From Notamacropus eugenii (lineage: Eukaryota; Chordata; Mammalia; Diprotodontia; Macropodidae), in contig NC_092872.1 of NCBI RefSeq assembly GCF_028372415.1, positions 393,441,853 through 393,505,852 on the forward strand: DNA of 64,000 nucleotides, in the 5' to 3' direction. The notes below the pieces were generated by a model. That model had not been told where the DNA came from, did not search any database, and saw only the letters and a program-made list of their open reading frames with translations. Position 1 is the first letter of the stretch, and each line of letters begins with the position of its first letter. This document shows positions 22,529-36,170 of the stretch, one piece after another. A program made the translations under genes and the position numbers.

Positions 22529-24984
22529 GAGGAAAATTGTTTAACTCCTAAGTTTCGACTCATGTCCAAGTCTCCCCAAAGAGGGGAATATAAAGATACT
22601 CAATATATAAAGTATATCAGGTATCAATGGGTGTTCATTTCCGACACACAAAAGAAATAATAAAACACAAAAGACTCCACAATACTGATATGACTTAAAA
22701 CAGTATTCAGTCACTCAGATTTTACCACATTTTAATTTCTCATGAAGTTGATACTTAAAGTCCATCAGAAGATAAAGCATTTGGTGGGATTGCTAATTAG
22801 GTATTTAACATTTTGCCTCAGTTCTGTACTTTCAAAGAATTCCTCTACACATCTGATAAGACAGGTCAAGCTAGGTCAATCCTCTTGCAGATAGTTTTCT
22901 TCTCTGATCAAAAGCTTACCTTTATATCATCTAGCTCCACTCATTAGACCCTATAACATCCTTCTGAACTTCTCAAACTCACAAGGTCACCTTCAAGCCT
23001 GGACACAAAATGGAAAAGGCAGAAGGGGCCCAGACACAGACTTATCTAGTTGGGTCCATATTCTGTATGGGAGTGACAGTTTGAAGGTGAGTAAGGGAAA
23101 GATCACAGCCCATCCATCTTTCAGTCTTCCTCATAGGGTATCTAGACACGTAATGCATTGCTTGACCCATGGGAGACTGGAAGCAAGAAGGTGAATCAGA
23201 AGCTGTTTCCTTTTAAAAGGTCCACTAAGACATAGAGTTTTCCAGCTCAGCAGCCAATGAGGGCATCACTTCATCATTTCAAAGAGTCTGTGTCCTTTAA
23301 ACACTGAGCTACCACATGACCAGAAACATCAGGGGAGTCTATTATCTACAATATGTCTAAATATTGAATTAACATGTTTCTGGATTCAGTCCCCAGTAGT
23401 TTTCAGGGAAACATCAGGTGCAAATTCCCTGGTATGGATGCTATAGGACCATTCAATCTCTGCTACATATAAAATATTTACTTATCTGCATACATGTATA
23501 TGTATGTATTTCAAAAGTCCTGTGGATTCATGATTTCATCAAAATGAATATTCCCTCCACTGATGCAGATCTAGAATACTTCTTGTCTATATCCCCTCAT
23601 AAAAGTTCTACAGACCTTCCTCTAGGTATGTTTCATTTCATGGGCACCCCTATAGTCATAAAGTCATCTATCATGGTACATTATTGCTCCCTAAATAGAC
23701 TTTCTCACTTTGAAGTAACTATATCCTAACTGATTTATAAAGGTACCTTAGTGTGGGCTCACGAATTATGATCCAGAGTGAATATGGGCCTACAGACTAC
23801 CTTAAGCATAGAGTAGCCTCCAGGAACAACAGAGTAAAGAGTTTCTTGCATAAATCTTTATAATTCAATCAAATATAATGTATATTAACTTGTAATGTAC
23901 AGCAATATATAATTCTTAATTTTATAATTCTTATAGTACTTTGGTTCTGTTTGGGTTGAGGGGATTGGTATAGGGAAAAGAATAGTGTTGGTGATCAAAG
24001 AAGAAAGGGTTAACTGAAGTTCAGAACTAAAAATAGAGACATAAGATAGTTTTGAAAGTTACATGTTGAATTTATTACTTTTAAAAGCAAGCATTCGGTA
24101 ACAAATATTCTTTCATGTTTTTGCATATAATTCTTTTCTATATTACTTCGCACATAGAGTTATGATTTTTTATGTTTGTTAAATTCAGAATTAAACATAA
24201 ATTCTTATTATGGTATAGAAATGAATAGTGGCAAGTTATAATCAGTATTTCCTCATACTAAAGCAAGAATCAATTGAGTAAAAATCAGTTTAAATAAAAT
24301 TTGGTAAGAAACCCAAGTAAATGAAGTAATCCTGATGATATTTAATAATGTCACTAAAAAGAAGGCACCAACTGAAAAATATAAAAGGCCAATAAATATT
24401 TTATGACAGATACTTTTCATTTTCAAGGACAGTACTGCTGCCATATTTGTACTCTAACATTACATCACAGATGTAATGAATGAGGAACTGGAAATAATGT
24501 TGAAATTTTTAACCATAGGAAAAGAAGGTACATTTCAAGGTATCTGAATAAAAAAAATACCAAAGGCGTGGGGGGGGAGCAGGGTAGAGGGAGAATGTCT
24601 TTCCACTGGCATCCTCATGATGTCAAAAGTAATTAAAGATGGCCCATATCATGCCAGATACCATCCGGCAAACTTGTGAGAGATCATGGATTAGAGTTTC
24701 ACAGGCTGAGTTGTGATTTACATCACTGGAGAGAGTAACCATGTCTTTGAGATCACAAAGTCATTTGAACATTTTAAGTCACCAATTAGTCCTTGTTATT
24801 TTGTTTTCCAAATACTGATTTGATAAGTATTTGTTGTCCTACAGTCTCCACCCCTTACATTACTCTTTCCTAGTCCAAATTCCTGGATCTTCTTTTCTTT
24901 CTTCCCATCTTTCTTTCTGCTCTCTGTTTCTTTCCCTTACCCTCTCTTCCACTGAGAAAGAGAGGAAGATTGGGATATAGTTCA
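22525..24984. other. Intergenic, nothing recognised
   Basis: About 2.4 kb without a clear gene or nameable repeat. The only notable compositions are a G-run at 24571-24578 and a pyrimidine-rich tract at about 24885-24955. Confidence 0.5.
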
Positions 24985-25192
24985 GATTAGTCACTTTTCA
25001 GATGTGCCCAGCTCTTTGGGACTCCATTTGGGATTTTCTTAGAGTGATTTGCCATTTTCCTCTCCAAAAAGTATTAAGTGATTTGCCCAAGGTATAACTA
25101 TTTGTGTCTGAGGTCAGATTTGAACTCAAAAATATGAGTTTTCCTGATTCTAAGCCAGGTCCTTTATCTACTGCACCACTTAGCAGCCTGTT
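24985..25192 (-). repeat. SINE with RTE-like tail, reversed
   Basis: 'ctccatttgggattttctta' and 'gtgatttgccattttcctct' are the reversed tail. They are followed by the reversed CORE ('aagtgatttgcccaaggtat') and a head complement ending 'ctgcaccacttagcagcc'. Nearly full length. Confidence 0.75.
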
Positions 25193-27934
25193 AGGAAGGC
25201 CCATTGAGGAGAAACAGTTTGGAAATAGACAGTATGGATATTACAGTACAATAAAGATTCAATTAGGGAAAAATTCCTTTCTTTCCCCTCCCATGACCTT
25301 TTCCTCCTTTTCCATTTTTCTGGACTTCTTCCCTTCTTTCCTTTTCTTCTCTGGGGAAATGTGTCAAAATGATCCCGGAACATTACTGCTCCATGTGATG
25401 CCCAATTCCCATTCCCCTTTAGGTTACACACCAACAATGACCTTTCTTTCCCTCCCTTCCTAAAGCCCTCTAGGTAGGGTGAAAGATTAAAAAGAATAAG
25501 ATATCATATCCTCTAGAAACTGTCAGTCACACATACATTTCCAGATCCCTCCTCCCCCTTTGCCACTCCAACTTATTTTGCTCTATACTTTCCCACAACC
25601 AAAAATGTTGTATCTCTAAGAAGAGAACATAGGCTTAAATTAAAGAAAAAAGTAATTTAATTTTTCCTCCTTCCATTCTCCTAAATCTTTTAACCTAAAC
25701 CTTTTAAACTTCCATAGTTCTTTTACCCTTTACTTTCCTTTGCCCTGGAATATCAGATTTGTTCTGGTTTTTATGTGATAGTCTTAAACAACCCTAGAAT
25801 GAAAGCACTGATTTCCTAGTTAGTCTCTTTTCTACCTACTATCTTGGTTTTCTAAATAGTGTTTCCTTTGTTTGACATTTATGGTACGAAGTGCATGAAA
25901 GGAACATGATCACAGTAGCCACAGAAAAAGAGGGAAAATTAAGGAAGGGAATAAAGCAAAAAACAGTATTTAGAAGAGGATGTCATAAATAAATATTACT
26001 CAGACTAAGAGAGTGGCAGCAGGTTAGAATCTAGTAGATAAGAATAAATTGAAGATTTTAAAAGGAGGAGTAATAATACCCAAAAGGCATAGAAGATATT
26101 AAAAGCACAGAGGAGGTGCCACTTCTTTGTCAAGGCTGAAGAAAAATAGGAAAGAATATGAAGGATGATATTGAGGGGTATTCAGGTACAGAATGGGGGA
26201 GGAATGAAGAGTTTATAAAAGATAATTTCTATTTCCTCAGTAAACCAATCAATCAGCCAGCATTTATTAAGTGCTACTATGCTTTGGTGCTATGCTGGAC
26301 AAAAATTAACTGGGTGGAAATAATGTTTTCACAGAAAAGTACATGGTATATGCAAATATATACAAAGATTTCAGGGCAGAAGGCAGTAACAACTGAACAA
26401 ATCAAGAAAAGTTTCTTGAAAGAGGTGAGGCACACCCACACATGGCGGACAGAATTTATAATTGTAACTCTGAAAAGGAGAATGAAAAGGATTAGTGAGA
26501 CAAATAGAAAAAATAACCATGACACAGAAGAGTCACAAAAACCCAAGGGTGAAAGTGTGCCTAGGTGAAGATAATCAGCTGTGTCAACTATTGCAAAGAA
26601 GTTAAGAAAGATGAGGGCTAAAGGAAAAAAACCAACAACTATTGGCTAAAGCAACAGAAAGGGAGGTGATAAGAATAGATAGCTTTTTCTAGGCTGTGAA
26701 AGAGAAGAACAAAATATAAGTCAAGGTCAAGAGGCAGAAAGAAAGCTCAGTTGAGAAGATGCAGTTTGCAATAGATGTATAAAGGAAAAATAAAAGGGTT
26801 AAGATGTCATAAATCAATAGTGTTCCTAGTTGACCTCATTTCATGACCTTCCATCAGTGTTTCCCAGAATGTATGTATGAGTGGAAACAGAAAATGGTGA
26901 AGGGGTGATATCAGATTGGGGTTTATCAAATCATGGATAGAAAATAGGACATTTCGAGGTATAATTAAATTTGTTAGCTATACAGATGATATTTCTTTTA
27001 AAGAAAAGACAAATGAACTCATAGAACCCAAGAATAAAGGGGTTATTTCAGCTAATAAAGTAGAAGAATAGGAGCAGAAGACTTATGATTCTTGGATTTG
27101 CTTTGCGCAGTCTATCTTCACAATCAATCACGTTGACCTGTATAGCATTCATTTCCTTTCATTTTTGTTGACATTTTATTGCTTTGTCAAATTGTCCTCC
27201 ACTCCTGTGTTTAAGGGTTCCATAACTACCATCCATTTTTTGGAAAGGATTCCCTTTTTGAAGGGATTTCTGCTTGTATGTTCTAAATTAGCTTCTATTT
27301 GCATTTTAAATTTCTTCTCTGAGTCTTCTGACTACCATTAATTTCCATCCTTATTTCTTTTTTTTAAGTAGTTATTTTATTCCATCCGGTATGATCCTTG
27401 AATTTCTTGTCATTGTTCTATCATCATTTCTGAGGTACCTATAGGGTATGTCTTGCTTTCCTTTCCATCAGGGATTTTTGAGTAATTTTTATTGTCCACT
27501 GTTTATTCATCATATTATAACCTTTTCTAGATTGCCTCAGTTTGTTTTTGTTTGTTTGTTTACCAATCTTGCTGTGAATTTGTGATGTATATTTTTTTAA
27601 TCTCTTTTTTGTTTCTCATTATTCATTATTTCTATGTGACATACTATTTATTTCCTTTTGCGGGGGTAATGGAGAAGGGTTCATCTCAGAGACTCTCTCA
27701 GGCTATCTTGCTGCAGTTTCTTTCATAGTATAGTTGTTTTTTTTTCTTTTCTTTTGGTTTATTCTGGTGCTTTTATTTTGTCATTTGGGAATACTGAATG
27801 GAACTTAGCCATATGCCGAGCCCATTCCCTCTTATTATGATAGTGTTGTATCAGATCTTATACTCTTATGTAAACCTCCCATCCACACGCTTTTGATTTC
27901 TCCCATAAAGATTTCTGCAACTGATAAGTTCAAT
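25193..27934. other. Intergenic with probable reversed L2
   Basis: About 26225-26440 resembles a reversed L2 3' end ('cagcatttattaagtgctac', later 'gtttcttgaaagaggtgagg'). Similar purine-rich L2-like text may continue to about 26800. The 136-codon frame at 26158-26568 runs through this repeat and is not taken as a gene. 26850-27930 is unrecognised. Confidence 0.45.
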
Positions 27935-28075
27935 GTTGCTGTTTTTCAGTCTTTCATTTGTGTCCCACTCTTCAGGACCTCATGGATCACAGCATGCCAA
28001 GCCCTTCTGTCCTCCACTGTCTCTCAAAGTCTGTCCAGATTCATCCAGATTCAATGACCTTCCACAATTAATCAG
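27935..28075 (-). repeat. RTE/BovB-like 3' fragment
   Basis: 'ttcagtctttcatttgtgtc', 'ccactcttcaggacctcatg' and 'agcatgccaagcccttctgt' match the phrase order of the reversed 3' part of RTE-clade LINEs (and of SINE tails derived from them). Confidence 0.55.
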
Positions 28076-31000
28076 CCTAAGCCAGTGGGGGAAGGGGATA
28101 GGGACTAAGAGGGTAACATCAACACTGTCACAGATAAACATCTGCTTTGACCTCTTAGGAAGTTTTCTTTCCAGAAGTCCCTTCATTTTGGTTCTTGAAA
28201 ATTCCAGATAAAGCCCTAAACTTTAAACATTCTTCCCCCACCCCACCTCTGCCCTGCAACCCTGCCCATATATACCTTGACAGCCTCTAGATTTCTTCTC
28301 TAACACAGCAGCTACCTAAGCACCATTCAGTTGATGCCATAAGAGCTGCAACCTATGCCCATCTCTGTCCTTTACCTGTGTAGACCCCTCCCCAAACCAT
28401 TTTGAATCCCCAACAGCTGAGAAAGGCCTAAAACCTGTATTGGTCATTCAGAAGAGGTCTTATGACCTACTCTGAGCTTAATCTACCATAATGCTTTGCA
28501 ATTTTTTGGCATCACAGACATGTCTTGCTCTCTGAGTGAATTCACAAGGTGCCTTGAACAGTGATAACAATTCAAGAAAAAAAGTACTCAGTGTAGCAAC
28601 ATGATTTAGGTACAGAACAGAAAGTTCATTTTTGCCTAACGAGAAATGGAACAGTAAGAAATAAAGAATCACAGAATCATTAGAGGAGAGTCCAGTGACT
28701 CATTGCTTCTAGTCCAATCAGTTGAGAGGTCTGGTGGGGGCATAAACTGTATTTGGAAGACTGTTAATGAGACAGCATTTTGCCTCCACTAAGCATGGTA
28801 TGATCAGACAACCAGAGGGATCTTCCTTCCTGAGATGTCCTTCTCCTATGCCTTCCTTGTTGGAAGCTCTCTCCGTTACTACGGCTGCATCTAAAGTCAC
28901 TCCAATAGACATTGCTCTTGTTGTCAACCTTCAAAAGCCTCCCATTCCACAGCCAGAAGCCGCTCCTTCTAACAGGGGTGGCATCCTGCATCATCAACTT
29001 TTTTGGTTCAGCAATTAAAAGGGGAGAGGGGAAACAAAATGTAATGATCACTCACACATAGTCACAAGCAGGTTCAAATTTCTATTAGGTCAACTTCCCC
29101 ACCCCCTATCCCAAAAACAGAAAAGGGGGGGAGGGGTCAGGAGAATAGGAACTTGTTATATTCACAGCTACACAACTGGGATTAGTGGGATTCAAAGACT
29201 GTTGATCTAAAAAAGGGTGTGGTTATCCAACTGGGTCACTGCCTAAGGGAAAGCATGATGGAAAACAATAAGTACTACCACAACCCCCCTGAATTCAAAC
29301 TATAGACCCCCTGCTGCTAGCCTGAAACAGTGCGCTCTGGGCATATCTAGGAGAATTGACTGATAATCAGCCTTTTGCTATTATTGTTTTTCTCTTTGAA
29401 ACATTCCCTTTCATTTTTTTCTACTATTTTTTATTCTTTTATTAGCATTATTGGTTGCTCTTTTGAGGTGGGTGAAGATGGGGAATATGTTTGAATGGCT
29501 CTCAGGCATCTCTTCATTAATCCTCACGACCACTTTGTTTTTTTAAACAACTGTATTCTGGTGATATTTCATAGTGATAAAAGTCATGGAATGCCAGTCT
29601 CCAAAGAATTAAAGCCTCCAGTCACTCTGATAGGAACAGAACAGAGTATGGAGGGTGTGAGTAGGTTTCAAGTATTAAGAAGATACATGTACTGAGCATA
29701 AAGTGAAAGAAAACAATAAACCAAACAATGAAAGATGTGCCCCACTGGTATCCATATAATATCAATCCATCACTCAATAAGCATATATTAATGCTTATTA
29801 TGGGCCAGGCATCATGCTAAATCCTGGAGATACAAGAGATCTGGAGGAAGTTCCACTACCACGTTAAGTTGAACCCTATGAAAAATTTATAGGTGGACAT
29901 GGGTAAGAGTCACAAAGGATAAGAAAGTTTAGATAGTATCTGGTCCTTTGGAAGAGTTGCCCAAATCAGTGACATCACCAATCCCAGTGAAACACTGAAA
30001 TTTTAAAGTGTCTTAAAGTGTGTTGACCTGAAAACTTAATTAGAGAAAAGGCAACAGGCTAAATGCATACATTTTATGATTTAATTAATTAATTGATCAA
30101 TTCTCCATTAAAGACAACGGTAACATAATGCATTATGGAGCCAGAAATGTTCTGGCTACCCAGTGCAGAAATCTTCTGGCTTATATACATTTTGCCGTGA
30201 GAAAGGAACTCTCCTAGTTGAACAAATCATAAATTTAGTAAGACAAGACAATTAACAAAGTAATGTTGGTCAGGCCTTGCGATTCCAGCTGGGTAAACAT
30301 ATGTCTTGGTGATAAAGAAGGAAATCCCACCACTAGTGAGTGGCAGGCTTCCTGCCCTAAACAGATAACTGACATAGGAAAGGGTAAACAAAGTTCAATA
30401 GAAATTATGACCTAAGATGTCTATATTTTCTTTACCATTAATATGCCATAGATAATAAGATACAAAGGAAAGTCCCATTATTCAAGATATAATGTCTTAG
30501 GTTAAAGGTCTCCTAAGGAATGTAGAGTCAGCCTTGGCTGGCTTTTGCTGACATAGGAAGAGGCACTCTCTGAGTTTACTTCAGAAAGAACAAAGAGATT
30601 ATTCCAAAATTTTATATTAAACATTATCAAGTGAGAGCAAAACCTTTGACCAATAGAGCTGTATCTCCCTGTTTTATGCTTTAGTTGATATTCATAATCA
30701 GAAAGTCTATGGAGATAGCTCTAGATTGGACTTATTAAAGAATCTCATATGCATGAGAGACCATTTATTGAAGGAAAGCCTTTAAAAAAACAGAAAATCT
30801 GTCTAAGCAGAAGCAATGTTACTGAGTTATTGAAGGTTGTTTTGTTTTGTTTTGTTTTTTTCTTGTAATGCCTCAATTTTTTTTAATGAGGTTTCTTAGG
30901 AATCAAATGTTTATTCACATTTTTTGCCATTGCTAAGGATTTTTATGTTGATATACATCTTATTTAGAGATATATAGAGAGATGTATAGAGATATATTAC

Positions 31001-31342
31001 ATAATATACATAAAGTTGTCTGTTTCCATTCAAAATATAGAGACATCATGTTCCTAAAACTTTATTATTTTGAGTTAAATTTCCTTATTGGTGGCTTCCC
31101 AAATTTTAGGAAAGTTTAAGAAAATTCATGCCTTGGTCTATCATTTCTGAATTAGATATGGACATGATAAATATATTCATTGCTTGGTTTTATTTGGTTA
31201 CTTGGGTTTTTTTTTTAACACTGATTCAAAGCCACAAAATTTGACAAGTCAAAGAGTTTTAACTCAAGGAAAGACTTTCAAAATCATCTTAGAAATAAAG
31301 TGCTCCAGCTGCTGGAACTTTTCTTCCTCTCTTCATTTCTGT
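28076..31342. other. Intergenic, mostly unrecognised
   Basis: The only clear repeat is a reversed L2 end at about 29755-29850 ('attatgggccaggcatcatg'). G/C-runs occur at 29094-29140. The frames at 28764-29051 overlap on both strands and show no family resemblance. Confidence 0.5.
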
Positions 31343-31350
31343 CACACACA

Positions 31351-31399
<49 letters not shown>
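31343..31399. repeat. (CA)n microsatellite with CACG section
   Basis: CACG units followed by pure CA. Confidence 0.97.
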
Positions 31400-31401
<2 letters not shown>

Positions 31402-34398
31402 CAAAAAAAGAATAGTGTGTACCCAGGAAAGAAAGGGGGTAGAACGAATAGTTTCCCTGCCCTATAAGGCAATTTGAGTAAATCAGGGGTCTTTACTGGG
31501 TACTATATGAGTTGAGAGTGTTGCTCATACGAGGGAACACCCATCTCAGGTGTCACAGGGGAAAAAAAGACCTTCCAGAGTTGCAGTCATCACATATGAA
31601 CCTGGAGTGGGTAACAAGGAATCTATAGAGTGAGAAGACTGAGTAGTGGTGTTGAGGTCAGAGTTGGGAGAGCTGGTTCAGATTTGAAAGAATTCACTTA
31701 GACCTTCTCTGTAGCCATTGGGAGTTTGATGGAGGCAAAAGCAGAGGACCTGAGATTTAGCAAGGAGCTAAACAAAGGCTCCAACATAGGAGAAGAACCA
31801 GACTTATATAGAAAAAAAGCTATGCAGCCGGTAGGATGATTTTAGCGTTTCTTATGGGGATTGGAGATTTAGGGATAGGATAAGTCTTGCAAGATAAGAA
31901 CACAGGATGAGGAAGATGAATGACAAGAGAGACAAGGGAATCTTATTATCCAGGATTTGGAGAGACAAGGAATTTTATGGTACAGGATAAAGGGGAAGTT
32001 TTATGGTATTTCAAGATAAGGGGAAGAGACTCCAGGACACCCTCAAGCTCAGGAGGGTTCTCATAAGGCACTGAAAAATCAAGCCTTAATATTAACCCAT
32101 AGGGCACCTTTATATCCACATTAGTGGTGGTTATTGATTTTCTCTGATTTTCCAGGTGGGAGTTATGACCCAAAGAAATGAAAAATGCCCTCAGTGTAAT
32201 TCACATACTAAGAGCTTCTGGCCCAAAGATTGCATTCGTCATAAATTGGCAATAATGACACGAAACATTGACATTTTAAAAATATTTAGTGATGTTCTTA
32301 AAGATCAACCTCAAATCTGTACATTTTAACTATGAAAATTCTCTTTTTTCTCCCTACCCCAGCCCAAATTAAGCATCCACTTTAATCTGTGAGTTATTAA
32401 CTTGAAGTTTCCATAACAACATAGTTAGCCTAGTTAATGTTAAAGTGACTGTAAATTCACTTGGAACGTACAACTGCTTTAGTAACTAAATGGCTTGGGG
32501 TTCCCTGTAGGTGTCACAACTTGCTCCCTTAAAAACATGATAAAAGACACTACTGAAGTATCTTTTAAGTAAATAATGATGAACGCAGCATGCATACATT
32601 CATATTCTTTCATATTTGGAGATGACACTCCTATCAGGTTTTAGTTTGCCTGAAACATGACTTGCTATCAGTCCTTGTAATGACTCATTGCCCTTCTGGG
32701 GCAAAGTTAGAGTCTCAATGTGGAGTTTTGATCATTCTTTACCAAGCTCTACCAGCTAGCAGTGATTGAGGAGGTGCTGTTTGAATATTCATGTGAAGTC
32801 TGGGATATATGATTCTGATTCCAGGTTGTAGAATTTTCAGTAAACAGACCCACTTTGTCTATAATCTATTAGCCAGACTTGAAATATGCCACTCCTCCTC
32901 CCCTCCAGTTCCTGAAGAAACATATGCTTGCTTATATAAACACACACATAGACACACACATTCCCTTTCTCCTCTGACCTAATAATCATCTACACTATTC
33001 CCTTGTGCATCTTTTTTTGTAGAATTAAATTGTTTGTGGTACAAAAAAAAAATGTGGTATATATGTTGCACACAGGGTCACTTTCTCCATCCATACTCAG
33101 ACTAGGAGCTAAATCCTCAGAGCAAAAATGCTTCTTCCATTGATTATCAGTTGAAATCAATTAGTCAGACTTAATTAGCTTTCAAAGATGAGTTATTTAT
33201 TGAGATGATATAGCAAGATCAGAAGTAAAAAATACCTCCCAATACTCACTCCCTATAGAAACCCATTGGTTCCCTAGAAAAGCAGGATCAAAGTTGCTAA
33301 AATTACTCCTCCTCACCCTGCAAATTCACTTCTGATTGTGATGTAGTCTATCGAGAAGTTGTTTTCTTGCTTCCAAGACATGATGTCTTAATTGCAAGTT
33401 CAATTCATTGCTGGGTCAGATAAAGTAGATGCATGTTTTCTCAGGTCCAAAGTCTCACCAGGCTCAGCTGCTTCAGCTATAACACTCTCTTGACTCCAGA
33501 AGGACTTCTCGTGCCTCCCCCAACCTTTCAAAGCTCACAATATCATCATCCATTTCATTTCTAATGTTTATTCATCTAAAATCGGAAATTATCGATATAA
33601 CAGTAAGAAGAAACAGAGGGGCTAGAGGTTTGCAGTCACATGGCCTTCTGAGTGGGGGGGATAAGGCAGCCAGAAGCACCGCTTGCTAGCTCTTTCCCCA
33701 TCTGAAGATTTACAAAATTTCTTCTTTCTCAAAAGGTGCCGAAGAAAAATATTCATCTATTCCTGACTTTTGTATTTATACACAGTTCCAGTTCAACAGT
33801 CAGTTTAAAGGCTTTCTATTACCATGCAGAAAGCAGACAAGAAATCATCAAAAGAATGTCTTCACATACTCCATCACAACATATCATGCATTTTGGAAAC
33901 ACAATCCCCAATTTTTCACGAGTTAATACCAGGCACAGTATATTTTTTCCTAAGGACAGCACCTTGTGCATGATATAAGGCCTGTGCCTTATTGTCCAGT
34001 CCATTACATGTAGAATACATAAAGATAACCCTTCCATTATGTTTTTGTTCTTATGGATCTCAGTTCTGTCTACCTAAACTTGTAACCAATATTCATCATT
34101 TTTGCTTGCTTATATCTTTTCTCTTTGGCTCCTGCTTTATTGTTTGCCCTGATGAGAGATTTACGTGGGTTCTAGCTTTGGTTTCCTCCCCGATTTTGAG
34201 ACATTACACTGCTCTGATCTTTGATGCTTATCCATGCTCTGAATAAACATTAATTCTAGGCCTCCAACTCTAACTTGACTAACAACTTCTCTGACTCTGG
34301 CTTGTTGTCTGTCTATCTCCTATCCTTTATTCCCAGTCTTACCTCATCTTTCTACTATGGGAGAGGTGATATGGTATAGTGAAATAAATCCTGTATCT
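31400..34398. other. Intergenic with candidate LTR-derived stretches
   Basis: Two stretches (about 31490-32180 and 33100-33560) have the texture of old solo LTRs, the second with an AATAAA on the minus strand, but I could not define paired ends. 32330-32720 is AT-rich, free of known repeats, and could be conserved noncoding DNA. Confidence 0.35.
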
Positions 34399-35030
34399 GA
34401 AGCAACAAGGCACGCTGAAGGAGAGACAGGATGCAGCAAGGGCTAGTTAAGGCAAGCCACCACCATCACCTTACCCATCATCTCTACTCAGATCCTGAGG
34501 AAGACAGCCCAGAATCCTGAGCAGAAAAGCCTTGAATAGCACCCCCCCCCCCCAAATCACCAGCTCAGTCTCATCAATGACAGGAGAAATTATTATGGAG
34601 AGGGGGCCCATTTTTGTCATCACCACTAGCAATAACTTCTGATCAACTGCCACGAACAGGAAGATAGGCTCAGTAGCAACACCTCCCCCACCTCACCAGA
34701 TCAGCTTCAAGAGCCCTTGTGGCCATCATCTGAGAAAGCAACTCTTTTGGAGAAAGGACCAGCCATACTCACCAATTCTTAATCAATTGCCACTTATAGT
34801 TCAAACAAACTAGCCTTCTGAAGCAATAAATCACACTGCTAAAGAGACAGGAGGCAGAATGTGCCAAGTAAGTCAAACCACAGCCACTTTGACCACCATC
34901 TTCCTTAAGAGTTTGAAGGAGAATGCCCAGAATCCTGAACCCAAGAGTAATATTACTTCCAGTCTAGTGTCCTCAGCCATCATCCTAGGAAACATTCTCT
35001 ATAGTGATATGGACTGGAGACAGTTCAGCT
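34399..35030. repeat. Diverged tandem duplication, about 420-bp unit
   Basis: 'gaagcaacaaggcacgctga' at 34399 and 'gaagcaataaatcacactgc' at 34820 begin two parallel copies. Each continues through GAGACAGGA(T/G)GCAG and GCCCAGAATCCTGA in the same order. A shorter similarity exists between 34555-34680 and 34730-34830. Family unknown. It adjoins an L1 3' piece. Confidence 0.6.
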
Positions 35031-35034
35031 GCAG

Positions 35035-35470
35035 CATGGTCTCAGAAAAACTTGGGAGACTTTGTATGAAGTGACGCCAAGTGAAGTGAGCAGATCCAGG
35101 AGAGTATTGTACACAACAACAACAATATTGCAAAAATGATCAGCTATAAAGACTTAGCTACTCTGATCAAGACAATGATCTAAGACAATTCCAAAGGATT
35201 CATGATGAAAAATGCTAGCCACCTTCAGAGAGAGAACTGATACATTCTAAGTGCAGACTGAAGCATACTTTTCAAAAACGTTCTTTTTCTTGTTTGTATG
35301 TGTGTGTGTGTGTGTGTGTGTGTTTACAACATGGCCACTATGGAAATACATCTTATATGACTTCACACGTGTAATGGATAGCATATTGCTTGCTTTCTCA
35401 AGGGGTAGGGGAGGGGCAGGAAGGAGGGAGAGAATTCAGAATTCAAAATTTTAAAAAAATGAATTTTTTT
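35035..35470 (+). mobile_element. L1 3'-end fragment
   Basis: Runs from the end of ORF2 ('ctcagaaaaacttgggagac', matching the AWKDLYDL region) through 'gtgaagtgagcagatccagg' and 'gtacacaacaacaacaatat' to 'attcagaattcaaaatttta' and an A/T-rich end. 5'-truncated. A GT microsatellite lies inside it at 35299-35323. Confidence 0.75.
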
Positions 35471-35504
35471 TTAAATACTTTTTTAAAAATCCAGTATGAA
35501 TTGG

Positions 35505-36170
<666 letters not shown>

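Noticed and set aside
26158-26568. 136-codon plus-strand frame
   Set aside because: It crosses a probable reversed L2 piece and shows no recognisable domain.
28764-29051. Overlapping frames on both strands in otherwise blank sequence
   Set aside because: No motif, no splice or promoter context. Length is within chance for this composition.
33100-33560. Solo LTR
   Set aside because: It has a reversed AATAAA and suitable texture, but no paired TG/CA ends or flanking direct repeats could be set, so it is only mentioned as a candidate.
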